From contig JAKBTA010000025.1 in NCBI GenBank assembly GCA_021844645.1, positions 1 to 16,688 on the forward strand: a DNA stretch of 16,688 nucleotides. Reading direction: 5' to 3'. The stretch is from Nitrospirota bacterium. GTDB lineage: Bacteria; Nitrospirota_A; Leptospirillia; Leptospirillales; Leptospirillaceae. Positions 1 to 7,769 of this stretch are shown here, piece by piece (within the stretch, counting starts at the first letter, position 1; every line of letters starts with the position of its first letter). The notes beneath the pieces were generated by a model, which had not been told where the DNA came from, made no database searches, and saw nothing but the letters and a program-made list of their open reading frames with translations. A program made the translations under genes and the position numbers.

Positions 1-570
1 TTTTCTGGCCAGCTCAAATGCCACCCGGGCAACCCGTTCGATCTCCGGTTCGGTGTAGGTTTCGGTATTGATTCCCCTCCTGATCCCATTCTCTTCCACA
101 ATGCCCCTGGGCTTCCCAAAATAGATTCCCCCTGTCAGTTCCCGGACGACCATGAGATCCAGGTCGGAAATCACCTCCGGCTTCAGGGTGGAGGCATCAA
201 CAAGCTCCGGGAAAAGACGGGCTGGGCGAAGATTGGCAAACGCTCCCAAATGTTCCCTGATCCCGAGAAGGGCCCGTTCAGGACGAAGTTCATAGGGAAG
301 AAGATCATATTTTGGACCCCCAACGGCCGCCAAGAGGACAGCATCGCAGGAATCGGCCATTTCAAGGGTTTCTTTTGGCAGGGGCTTTCCTGTGGCATCC
401 GTTGCTGCCCCGCCGATGAGTCCTTCAAGCAGTTCAATCTGGAATTTTCCCTGGGAACCCGACTCCGAACGATTGATCTCTGAAACGAGCTCCCTGACCG
501 GAACGGTCACTTCAGGACCGATGCCATCACCGGGAAGAAGAAGAATCTGGTGCTTTTTGAACATGCTCAT
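1..570 (-). CDS. leuB: 3-isopropylmalate dehydrogenase, N-terminal half (gene runs off the left edge)
   Basis: LeuB oxidatively decarboxylates 3-isopropylmalate to 2-oxoisocaproate with NAD+ in leucine synthesis. The frame is open from ATG at 570 to the window edge, 190 codons of the roughly 360 usual for the family, so the C-terminal half is missing only because the window ends. Visible family motifs in order: [11 protein letters not shown] near residues 9-19, [14 protein letters not shown] near 85-98, [12 protein letters not shown] (the conserved arginine segment), NLRPARLF, and [19 protein letters not shown] near 140-160. The start is supported by GGAG at 578-581, seven bases upstream; a second in-frame ATG at 564 is possible. 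It lies 66 bases downstream of leuA with no leuC or leuD between them, and is probably the distal gene seen of the ilv-psd-pssA-leu operon. The related isocitrate or tartrate dehydrogenases are unlikely given the motifs and the neighbours. Confidence 0.96.
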   Translation of the reverse strand, partial: MSMFKKHQILLLPGDGIGPEVTVPVRELVSEINRSESGSQGKFQIELLEGLIGGAATDATGKPLPKETLEMADSCDAVLLAAVGGPKYDLLPYELRPERALLGIREHLGAFANLRPARLFPELVDASTLKPEVISDLDLMVVRELTGGIYFGKPRGIVEENGIRRGINTETYTEPEIERVARVAFELARK

Positions 571-600
571 GACTTATCTCCGATATATCTGTTATCGACC

Positions 601-616
601 GGAATCGTTGGATTCC
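601..616. repeat. Short inverted repeat in the leuA-leuB spacer
   Basis: GGAATC, a four-base loop GTTG, then GATTCC form a perfect 6-bp stem. On the plus strand it is followed by a T-rich run (ATTTTTAAAA), but the flanking genes are read on the minus strand, where no T-run follows the stem. It is therefore not a convincing leuA terminator. It could be a transcript-stability hairpin or chance. Confidence 0.4.
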
Positions 617-636
617 ATTTTTAAAACCTGATTGAT

Positions 637-2196
637 TCAAAGAACAGGACGGGACACCTCTCCGTCTGCTTTGTGCTCCTGGCTTTTTTTACGATCAAGG
701 CGATTTAAAGCGGACAAATACGCCTTGGCGGAAGCGACCAGAATGTCTGTATCGGACCCTCTTCCCACAGCGAGAACACCCTCTTCTTCAAGTCTTACCG
801 TGACTTCCCCCTGGGCATCGGTACCGCCTGTAATGGCTTTGACGACATAAGAAACAAGTCTTGGGGTCGTTTTGGTCATCTTTGCGAGCGTTCGGTAGAT
901 CGCATCGACCGGGCCATCTCCCAATCCAGCCATCCGGTGTTCCTGCCCATCGACATCAAGAACGATGGTGGCCGTTGGAGGAATCTCGGTGCCACCACTT
1001 AAGTGCAACCTCTTCAGGATGAATCGGAAGGAGGTCTTCCGTCCTGTTGCCACGATCAATGTTTCAATATCTTCTTCAAAGATTTCTTTTTTTTGGTCGG
1101 CAAGCTTCTTGAACCGGTCGTAGAGATCGTTCAGCTCCTCTTCACCAAAGGAATATCCCATGGTCAAAAGACGATCCTTGAGGGCATGCCTCCCGGAGTG
1201 TTTTCCAAGAATCAGCCCCCCGGCACTGGCCCCAACCTGTTCCCTTCCCATAATTTCATAGGTTTTCTTATCTTTAAGATAGCCATCCTGATGGATCCCC
1301 GACTCATGGGCAAAAGCATTTTCTCCGACAATCGCCTTGTTGGGCTGAACCATCATTCCTGTGACTGTTGAGACAAGGCGGCTTGTTTTGGTGAACTCTT
1401 CGGTCCGGATCGCAGTCTCTACTCCAAAGTACGGCTTCCTGACCTTAAGGGCCATCACAATCTCTTCAAGGGCCGCATTTCCCGCCCTCTCTCCGATACC
1501 GTTTATCGTGCACTCAACCTGACGGGCTCCTGCTTCAACCGCTGCCAGGGAGTTCGCAACCGACAGACCCAGGTCATCGTGACAGTGGCATGAGAAAATC
1601 ACATTCCCGGCACCCGGCACTCTGGAAATCAGATTTCTGAACATCTCCGATATCTGGGACGGAACGGCGTATCCGACCGTATCGGGAAGATTGATGATAC
1701 CGGCTCCCGCTTCGATCGCGCAGGTCACTGCCCTTATGAGAAAATCCGGCTCTGACCGGGTGGCGTCTTCAGCGGAAAACTCCACCTCATAACCATATCC
1801 ACGCGCCATGGAAACCGACTTGAAAATACTTTTGAGAACCTGATCCTCTGACATCTTGAGCTTTTTTTCCATATGAAGGGGGCTTGTGGCGATAAACGTG
1901 TGAATCCGTCCGCGAGAAGCTCCGGAGAGGGCTTCGGCAGCGACAGTGATATCACGATCTATCGCTCTGGCAAGGGCGCATATGATGGGACCATCCTGGA
2001 TATCTTTCGAGATGGCCGAAACCGCAGAAAAATCATCAGGACTTGCAACCGGAAATCCCGCTTCAATGACATCCACCCCAAGACGGGCAAGTTGCCTCGC
2101 AACAAGAAGTTTTTCTTCTTTTTGCATCGAAGCTCCGGGGCTCTGCTCCCCATCCCTGAGTGTTGTGTCGAAAATGCGAACAATCTGGCTGTCCAT
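637..2196 (-). CDS. leuA: 2-isopropylmalate synthase
   Basis: LeuA condenses acetyl-CoA with 2-oxoisovalerate to give 2-isopropylmalate, the committed step of leucine synthesis. I start it at ATG 2196 (519 aa) because GGGAGG at 2204-2209 lies seven bases upstream and the protein then begins MDSQIVRIFDTTLRDGEQSPG; a longer reading to 2232 only adds 12 poorly conserved residues. Seen in order: the DTTLRDGEQSPGASM motif with metal and catalytic Arg14-Asp15, GFPVASPDDF, EFSAEDATRSEPDFL, NLPDTVGYAVP, the metal-binding HCHDD with His204 and His206, INGIGERAGN, and AHESGIHQDG. A C-terminal region from about residue 385, including GLGDGPVDAIYRTL and LVSYVVKAITGGTDAQGEV, matches the LeuA regulatory domain that mediates leucine feedback inhibition. 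Homocitrate or citramalate synthase share the fold, but the neighbouring leuB and ilv genes and the full regulatory domain favour LeuA. Confidence 0.97.
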   Translation of the reverse strand: MDSQIVRIFDTTLRDGEQSPGASMQKEEKLLVARQLARLGVDVIEAGFPVASPDDFSAVSAISKDIQDGPIICALARAIDRDITVAAEALSGASRGRIHTFIATSPLHMEKKLKMSEDQVLKSIFKSVSMARGYGYEVEFSAEDATRSEPDFLIRAVTCAIEAGAGIINLPDTVGYAVPSQISEMFRNLISRVPGAGNVIFSCHCHDDLGLSVANSLAAVEAGARQVECTINGIGERAGNAALEEIVMALKVRKPYFGVETAIRTEEFTKTSRLVSTVTGMMVQPNKAIVGENAFAHESGIHQDGYLKDKKTYEIMGREQVGASAGGLILGKHSGRHALKDRLLTMGYSFGEEELNDLYDRFKKLADQKKEIFEEDIETLIVATGRKTSFRFILKRLHLSGGTEIPPTATIVLDVDGQEHRMAGLGDGPVDAIYRTLAKMTKTTPRLVSYVVKAITGGTDAQGEVTVRLEEEGVLAVGRGSDTDILVASAKAYLSALNRLDRKKSQEHKADGEVSRPVL

Positions 2197-2250
2197 GGTG
2201 ATTCCTCCCTGATTCAGATTCCAGGTGAACAATGTGATTCTGGTTGGTTC

Positions 2251-3105
2251 CTAATGTTTTTTGGGGTGGCTAAACCGGTCCGAAAGGAGACGGGACTTGA
2301 GAGACCTGCCTGTTGGAGACGCGGGGGGATTGGGCAGTGTTTCCAGAATTTGTGGTCTTTTCATAAAAAATCTGTAAACAATAAATTCAGAGGGACCCAG
2401 AAGAGCATAGGTCAAAATGACCAAAAAAAAGGATTGTTTGGGATAAAGCACGAAAAGAAGAGAGACCAGCAATACCGAAACAAAGGTATGTTGCGGCTTT
2501 TTCAGGAATCGAACCTCCTTGAAACTCCTGTATGGAATGGGACTGACCATCAGGATGGAAACCAGGTAGGTCGACACAAGAAAAAACATGGGCGAAAACG
2601 GAATGACCGTTGAAAGCGGACCCGTTGAGACAATTTCGGCAGAGGCGATGAAAAGGGCACCCGCGGGGATGGGGAGTCCGATAAAGTAGCGCGAGGAGAC
2701 CTTGGACGTAATGACATTGAATCTGGCCAATCGAAGGGCACCACAGGCAGCGAACAAGAATGCGGCCATCAAACCGAGCCGGTGGTAACCTCCAAGACTC
2801 GCATTCAGAACCAGAAAGGCCGGAGCCACGCCAAAGGAAACGAGGTCGGCAAGGCTGTCGTATTCAACCCCAAACTGGCTTGTAGCCCTGGCGAGCCTCG
2901 CCACTTTTCCGTCAAGATTGTCAAAAACAGAAGCGATCAAAATGGAAAAGGCGGCCTTTTTGAAATCATGCTGGAAGCTTGCCAGAATCGCGAGAAAGCC
3001 AAAAAACAGATTTCCCGTGGTAAAAAGATTCGGAAGTATGTAAATTCCCCGGGAACGCGTTCTGGATCCCGCATTCCCTTCTTCGTCATGAGGATATGTA
3101 TCCAA
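2251..3105 (-). CDS. pssA: CDP-diacylglycerol-serine O-phosphatidyltransferase
   Basis: PssA transfers a phosphatidyl group from CDP-diacylglycerol to L-serine, giving phosphatidylserine at the inner membrane. The CDP-alcohol phosphatidyltransferase signature is intact: D62-x2-D65-G66-x2-A69-R70-x8-G79-x3-D83-x3-D87 (from DNLDGKVAR to EYDSLAD). About six to eight hydrophobic stretches follow the ILPNLFTTGNLFFGF segment, as expected for the polytopic type. I place the start at TTG 3105 (284 aa): AGGAGG at 3117-3122 precedes it, and family proteins begin shortly before the RGIYILPNLFT segment. This start overlaps the psd end by 20 bases. The frame stays open up to a TTG at 3192 (313 aa), but that would overlap psd by over 100 bases. 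Product becomes the substrate of the adjacent Psd. Phosphatidylglycerophosphate synthase shares the motif but is less likely beside psd. Confidence 0.93.
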   Translation of the reverse strand: MDTYPHDEEGNAGSRTRSRGIYILPNLFTTGNLFFGFLAILASFQHDFKKAAFSILIASVFDNLDGKVARLARATSQFGVEYDSLADLVSFGVAPAFLVLNASLGGYHRLGLMAAFLFAACGALRLARFNVITSKVSSRYFIGLPIPAGALFIASAEIVSTGPLSTVIPFSPMFFLVSTYLVSILMVSPIPYRSFKEVRFLKKPQHTFVSVLLVSLLFVLYPKQSFFLVILTYALLGPSEFIVYRFFMKRPQILETLPNPPASPTGRSLKSRLLSDRFSHPKKH

Positions 3106-3724
3106 TGACAGACTCCCCTCCTCTAACCCGGTCACCCATGGAAACCCTGATCTCCGAATCTCCCGGAAGATCAAGATCCACTCTTGAGCCAAACCTGATC
3201 AGACCAAAAATGACACCACTTTCCAGAAGATCATTCACTTCGGCATAACAGACAATTCTTCTGGCTATCAGACCCGCCACCTGGGTCATGCGGATTTCCT
3301 GTTTTCCTTGCGTTTCGATAACAAGTGTATTTCGCTCATTTTCAAGAGAGGCCTTGTCCATATCCGCATTCAGAAACTTCCCTGGATGGTAGGCTATTCC
3401 CTTGACGATTCCCTTTATGGGAATCCGGTTCAAGTGAACGTCGAACACATTCATGAAAATGGAAACTTGCATCCGTCCCCGGTCATCATGTTCGACCCGG
3501 ACAATCTTTCCATCGGCGGGGGAAACGATTGTCTTTTCTCCCGGTGGAACCTGTCTTGTCGGATTTCTGAAAAAATTGATGACAAAAACCGGGATGACAG
3601 TGAATATTCCTCCTGCAGGTCCCAAAAGATAGACTGAACCTGCAAGGATTCCCAAAGAAATCAGGATAAAAGGCATTCCTTCCTTTGCAATGGGTTTGGA
3701 AAAATGATCTGGAGAGACTTTCAT
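3086..3724 (-). CDS. psd: Phosphatidylserine decarboxylase, short (PSD-A-like) form
   Basis: Psd decarboxylates phosphatidylserine to phosphatidylethanolamine, using a pyruvoyl group made by self-cleavage. The protein is 212 aa, the usual size of the short bacterial form. Near the N-terminus PIAKEGMPF (residues 11-19) precedes one or two hydrophobic membrane segments (about 19-50). SPADGKIV (68-75), FMNVFDVHLNRIP (90-102) and YHPGKFLNAD are family motifs. The cleavage motif is RFGS within GLIRFGSRVD: Gly179-Ser180, where Ser180 would become the pyruvoyl residue of the small alpha chain. The ATG directly abuts the ilvC stop codon (TAGATG, zero gap), with no strong Shine-Dalgarno, so translation is probably coupled to ilvC. 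Its end overlaps the pssA start. Both phospholipid genes sit inside the branched-chain amino acid operon. Confidence 0.95.
   Translation of the reverse strand: MKVSPDHFSKPIAKEGMPFILISLGILAGSVYLLGPAGGIFTVIPVFVINFFRNPTRQVPPGEKTIVSPADGKIVRVEHDDRGRMQVSIFMNVFDVHLNRIPIKGIVKGIAYHPGKFLNADMDKASLENERNTLVIETQGKQEIRMTQVAGLIARRIVCYAEVNDLLESGVIFGLIRFGSRVDLDLPGDSEIRVSMGDRVRGGESVIGYISS
3117..3122 (-). promoter_or_regulatory. Ribosome binding site deciding the TTG start of pssA
   Basis: AGGAGG within GAGGAGGGG on the minus strand lies 11 bases upstream of TTG 3105 (the GGGG end is nine bases away). It is inside the psd coding region, so the site is used only if pssA starts within the psd end. Confidence 0.6.
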
Positions 3725-4771
<1,047 letters not shown>

Positions 4772-4800
4772 CTAGATGGTCAATAGTGCAGGTGCGGATC

Positions 4801-5352
4801 CTAGCGATGATGGGAATATTCCCCCTCAATACTATGTTTTGAAGGTTTATGGCCCCCATGTTGTTCTTCTCTGGCGATCGCAATTTTTCCTGAACGAATG
4901 ATTTCCTTGATTCCAAGGGGTTTCAGGAAATTCAGGATGGCTTCTATCTTTTCGGTATCGCCGGTAACCTCTATCGTATAGGTTGTCGGAGAGGAGTCAA
5001 CGATTCTCGCCCGGAAAATCTCGGAAATCCGGAAGGCTTCTTCCCTGTCTCCAGGACGGGCGGTATTGACCCTGATCAGAAGGGTTTCCCTGCAAAGAAA
5101 AGAGAACTCTGACAGATCCACAACCTTTATGACGTCAATGAGTTTGTTCAGCTGTTTGACAATCTGTTCCACAACGTGGTCATCACCCTGTGTCTCGATT
5201 GTCATCTGGCTAACGGTCGGATCAATTCCCGGTGCGACGGAGAGACTGTCGATATTGAAACCTCTTGCGCTGAAAAGACCTGCGACTCTGGAAAGAACAC
5301 CAAACTTGTTTTCAACAACAACCTGTATGAAATGTTTCTGTATATCACTCAT
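4801..5352 (-). CDS. ilvN: Acetolactate synthase small (regulatory) subunit
   Basis: IlvN (often named ilvH) binds the catalytic subunit IlvB, raises its activity and confers feedback inhibition by valine. The N-terminal ACT domain is clear: HFIQVVVENKFGVLSRVAGLF (about 7-27), RGFNIDSLSVAP and the DPTVSQMTI strand. The C-terminal domain follows from about residue 85 (FLCRETLLIRVN, DSSPTTYTIEVTGDTEKI, LGIKEIIRSGKIAIAR). At 183 aa it is slightly long; the excess is a C-terminal tail from about 163 that is rich in His, Lys, Glu and Ser and looks disordered. The ATG at 5352 lies 11 bases after the ilvB stop, preceded by a modest GGCGGGA, so coupling with ilvB is likely. Confidence 0.97.
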   Translation of the reverse strand: MSDIQKHFIQVVVENKFGVLSRVAGLFSARGFNIDSLSVAPGIDPTVSQMTIETQGDDHVVEQIVKQLNKLIDVIKVVDLSEFSFLCRETLLIRVNTARPGDREEAFRISEIFRARIVDSSPTTYTIEVTGDTEKIEAILNFLKPLGIKEIIRSGKIAIAREEQHGGHKPSKHSIEGEYSHHR

Positions 5353-5363
5353 GATTTCCCGCC

Positions 5364-7115
5364 TTATGCCGTCAGGATGGAGTCTCGTTTTTTTCGATCA
5401 TCCCTATGTTCAGGGGCTTCAAAGATCATTTCGATATTCGACCCACCCGCAGGAACCATCGGGAAGACATTTTCTTCAGGATCGACATGAAATTCCATGA
5501 GAACGGGTCCCCGTCTTGAGAATCCATCAAGTATGATGTTTTCGACCTCATCATGTCTGGACGCCTTCAGGCCAACAATTCCAAAAGCTTCTGCGAGTTT
5601 GACGAAATCCGGACTTTGGCCAATAAAGGAGGATGAATACCGTCCACCATAGAAAAATTCCTGCCACTGTCGAACCATTCCCAAATATTTGTTATTGAGA
5701 ATCACAATCTTGACAGGAATATCGAGGGAGGCAACAGTTGCAAGCTCCTGGATATTCATCATGAAACTTCCTTCACCGGTAATGGCGATGACCCTTTTGT
5801 CCGGATGGGCTTTCTGCGCTCCAATCGCGGCAGGAAATCCGTAACCCATCGTACCGAGACCACCTGATGTCAGCCATGTATTGGGTTTGATGAATTTGAA
5901 AAACTGGGCTGTCCACATCTGGTGCTGACCGACATCGGTTGAAACAATGCAGTCTCCTTGTGTGAACTGATAAACTTTCTCGATCACATACTGGGGTTTA
6001 ATCACCTCTGTGTCATGCTCATATGTCAACGGATGTTCTTTTTCCCACTCTTCAACCTGCTCAATCCAGGGATCAATGAGTTTTTCCTTGGATGGAGGTT
6101 CAGGTTTGTTCAGTTCCTTTATTTCTTCGATCAGGTCTTTCAGGATATGTTTGGCATCTCCGACAATGGGAATGTCCACGTGAAAGTTTTTTCGGATAGA
6201 TGTTGGATCGATATCGATATGAATGACCTTCGAGTGGGGGGAGAACTCGGAGATTTTTCCAGTGACGCGGTCATCAAATCGAACGCCCACTGCAATGAGA
6301 AGATCACAATGATGAATGGCCATATTGGCAGCATATGTCCCATGCATTCCCAGCATTCCCATAAATCTCGGATGCGTTCCGGACAATGCTCCGAGACCCA
6401 TGAGTGTCAGGGTTGTGGGGATGTTGGTCAACGTCACCAGATCGAGTAGTTCTTTTGTGGCATCAGAAGAGATGATTCCTCCCCCGGCGTAAAGGACAGG
6501 TCTCTTGGCTTTGGAAATGGCCTGGGCTGCTTTACGGATTTGCCACCGGTTTCCCTGCATTGTCGGATTGTAGGACCGGATGGAAACGCTGTCGGGATAA
6601 ATGAAATCAGCCCTGTCGACGATAACATCTTTCGGAAGATCGACGAGAACCGGACCTGGACGGCCTGTTCTGGCGATATAGAAGGCTTCCTTTATGATTC
6701 TCGGCAGATCCTGGATCTTTCTTACGAGAAAGTTGTGTTTGGTACAGGACCGGCTGATGCCTACGATGTCAGCTTCCTGAAAGGCGTCATTTCCGATCAT
6801 TTTGGTCGGAACCTGTCCTGTAATGACGACGATCGGTATGGAATCCATATTGGCATCTGCCAGTCCCGTTACGGTGTTGGTAGCACCAGGACCGGACGTG
6901 ACCAGTACAACTCCCACCTTGTTGGTGGATCGGGCATATCCTTCTGCAGCATGCACTGCGCCCTGTTCATGACGTGTGAGGACAACCTGAAGGGAAGGAT
7001 CCTTGAACAAGGCGTCAAAGATCGGAAGAACAACTCCTCCGGGATAACCAAAAATATGTTGTACATTTTCCCTCTTGAGGGATTCGAGGAGCATTTCGGC
7101 TCCGCTCATCTTCAT
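5364..7115 (-). CDS. ilvB: Acetolactate synthase large (catalytic) subunit
   Basis: This ThDP-, Mg- and FAD-dependent enzyme condenses two pyruvates, or pyruvate with 2-oxobutyrate, in the first common step of branched-chain amino acid synthesis. It is 583 aa, normal for the family. Domains: N-terminal Pyr domain (about 1-165) with FGYPGG and catalytic Glu50 in RHEQGAVHAAEGYAR; central FAD/DHS domain (about 190-330); C-terminal PP domain (from about 380) with TSGGLGTMGYGFPAAIGAQ. The ThDP motif, normally GDG followed by NN, reads Gly447-Glu448-Gly449 and ends in Asn474-Asn475, an Asp-to-Glu change worth checking. AAGGAG at 7123-7128 is seven bases before ATG 7115. It is the first gene of the leftward operon. 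The FAD segment and adjacent ilvN make a catabolic acetolactate synthase or pyruvate oxidase unlikely. Confidence 0.98.
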   Translation of the reverse strand: MKMSGAEMLLESLKRENVQHIFGYPGGVVLPIFDALFKDPSLQVVLTRHEQGAVHAAEGYARSTNKVGVVLVTSGPGATNTVTGLADANMDSIPIVVITGQVPTKMIGNDAFQEADIVGISRSCTKHNFLVRKIQDLPRIIKEAFYIARTGRPGPVLVDLPKDVIVDRADFIYPDSVSIRSYNPTMQGNRWQIRKAAQAISKAKRPVLYAGGGIISSDATKELLDLVTLTNIPTTLTLMGLGALSGTHPRFMGMLGMHGTYAANMAIHHCDLLIAVGVRFDDRVTGKISEFSPHSKVIHIDIDPTSIRKNFHVDIPIVGDAKHILKDLIEEIKELNKPEPPSKEKLIDPWIEQVEEWEKEHPLTYEHDTEVIKPQYVIEKVYQFTQGDCIVSTDVGQHQMWTAQFFKFIKPNTWLTSGGLGTMGYGFPAAIGAQKAHPDKRVIAITGEGSFMMNIQELATVASLDIPVKIVILNNKYLGMVRQWQEFFYGGRYSSSFIGQSPDFVKLAEAFGIVGLKASRHDEVENIILDGFSRRGPVLMEFHVDPEENVFPMVPAGGSNIEMIFEAPEHRDDRKKRDSILTA

Positions 7116-7180
7116 TGGGACTCTCCTTAGGCAGCGTGTGAATGAAGCTCACATGGACGGTGGTTGGGCACAGTTGGCCG

Positions 7181-7200
7181 TTTCCATAAAAAAATGGAAA
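7181..7200. repeat. Inverted repeat in the ilvB leader region
   Basis: TTTCCAT, six A bases, then ATGGAAA form a perfect 7-bp stem. On the plus strand a T-run follows at 7202-7207, resembling a weak terminator pointing toward the origin. On the minus strand the hairpin would lie in the ilvB 5' leader without a T-run after it. It might be an operator or stability element. AT-richness makes chance quite possible. Confidence 0.4.
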
Positions 7201-7223
7201 GTTTTTTCCAGAGTTAAAAGACT

Positions 7224-7253
7224 ATTCTATGGGATACCTTCATGGAGGGTCAA
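7224..7253 (-). promoter_or_regulatory. Candidate sigma-70 promoter of the ilvB operon
   Basis: On the minus strand TTGACC (7248-7253) and TAGAAT (7224-7229) are separated by 18 bases. Each hexamer has one mismatch to the consensus. Transcription would start near 7217, leaving a leader of about 100 bases before ilvB. I saw no leader peptide rich in Leu, Ile or Val and no T-box-like element in that leader. Confidence 0.45.
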
Positions 7254-7348
7254 GGTACTTCCGAATTTTGTGATGTCATTTTTTTAGAGATAGAATTTTT
7301 GTATTGTTTTTTTGTTTTAAGTGAGAAGTAAAGAGTAGAGCGATTTTT

Positions 7349-7362
7349 TTCTGGGGATAAGT
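7349..7362. repeat. Origin direct repeat, copy 1, with near-DnaA box
   Basis: TTCTGGGGATAAGT is repeated exactly at 7404-7417. Read on the minus strand it contains TTATCCCCA (7352-7360), one mismatch from the DnaA box TTATCCACA. Confidence 0.65.
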
Positions 7363-7403
7363 CTTATAATTATTTTTATTTTAATGAAATAATCTATTTT
7401 ATA
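7363..7403. other. Candidate DNA unwinding element
   Basis: This 41-base segment between the two direct repeats has only three G or C bases. It includes TATAAT and long A/T runs. Extreme AT content next to DnaA-box-like sequences is typical of the element that melts first at bacterial origins. Confidence 0.6.
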
Positions 7404-7417
7404 TTCTGGGGATAAGT
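7404..7417. repeat. Origin direct repeat, copy 2, with near-DnaA box
   Basis: Second exact copy of TTCTGGGGATAAGT, 55 bases downstream of the first, with TTATCCCCA on the minus strand at 7407-7415. Confidence 0.65.
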
Positions 7418-7438
7418 TCTGGGTTCGATTCCTTGAAT

Positions 7439-7447
7439 TGTGGATTA
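7439..7447 (-). promoter_or_regulatory. Near-consensus DnaA box
   Basis: The minus strand reads TAATCCACA, one mismatch (second position) from TTATCCACA. Confidence 0.5.
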
Positions 7448-7474
7448 TGGATCTGTTAGGATCGTGACGTCCGG

Positions 7475-7528
7475 TTATACGCTAGTTTTGCACAGGAAGT
7501 TCTGATGGTTGTCCACGGTTGATCCACA
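7475..7528 (+). promoter_or_regulatory. Cluster of four same-strand DnaA-box-like sequences
   Basis: TTATACGCT at 7475 (two mismatches to TTATNCACA), TTTTGCACA at 7486 (one), TTGTCCACG at 7509 (two) and TGATCCACA at 7520 (one) all point toward dnaA. Their starts are 11, 23 and 11 bases apart, close to whole helical turns, which would put bound DnaA on one face of the DNA. Confidence 0.5.
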
Positions 7529-7592
7529 AAAAGACAAATATTTTTGTAAGACAGGGGGCAGGTGTATCGGTTCTCTCGTTTTTATGATGTTT

Positions 7593-7601
7593 TGTGGATT
7601 G
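7593..7601 (-). promoter_or_regulatory. Weak DnaA-box-like sequence
   Basis: The minus strand reads CAATCCACA, two mismatches from TTATCCACA but with the conserved TCCACA half intact. Confidence 0.3.
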
Positions 7602-7711
7602 TTCCGAGGTAGATATTCTCCCCGTATTTTCCGGAACCAGGACTTTCCCCTCCATCTTCGGCTTTCCCCGGATGACCGTCTGCCGCTTCCCAATAATCCT
7701 TTTTCAACAGG

Positions 7712-7720
7712 TGTGAATGA
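7712..7720 (-). promoter_or_regulatory. Near-consensus DnaA box just upstream of dnaA
   Basis: The minus strand reads TCATTCACA, one mismatch from TTATNCACA. Its position about 50 bases before the dnaA start would suit autoregulation by DnaA. Confidence 0.4.
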
Positions 7721-7769
7721 ACTGTGGAAAGACTTTTGATCCTTGCCTAAAATAAAGGACGAAGAAGAG

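Larger units (their letters stand above)
7260..7742. other. oriC: Putative chromosomal replication origin (oriC)
   Basis: This AT-rich intergenic stretch lies directly upstream of dnaA, at the point where all genes of the window diverge. It contains T-tracts at about 7279-7318, a very AT-rich 41-base segment (7363-7403) bracketed by direct repeats holding near-DnaA boxes, and further near-consensus boxes at 7439-7447, 7475-7528, 7593-7601 and 7712-7720. No exact TTATNCACA was found, so the assignment rests on the cluster of one-mismatch boxes, the AT-rich element, dnaA adjacency and gene orientation. The dnaA promoter must lie here too, but I could not pick a convincing one. Between 7529 and 7742 I see no gene, only the two isolated boxes. 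Confidence 0.75.

Noticed and set aside
1873..2613. Open frame of about 246 codons on the plus strand across leuA and pssA
   Set aside because: It covers the ends of two well-supported minus-strand genes and their spacer, and shows no domain.
7155..7193. Twelve-codon reading frame on the minus strand in the ilvB leader
   Set aside because: It is not rich in Leu, Ile or Val, lacks a good ribosome binding site and is not followed by a terminator, so it is not an attenuator leader peptide.
7418..7440. GGGTTCGATTCC resembling the T-arm of a tRNA
   Set aside because: The flanking stem does not pair properly, and no acceptor, D or anticodon arm can be built around it.
7560..7620. Possible dnaA promoter around TATGAT (7583-7588) or TTGTGG-16-TATTCT
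   Set aside because: No acceptable -35 accompanies the first, and the second has several mismatches; neither is better than chance in AT-rich DNA.
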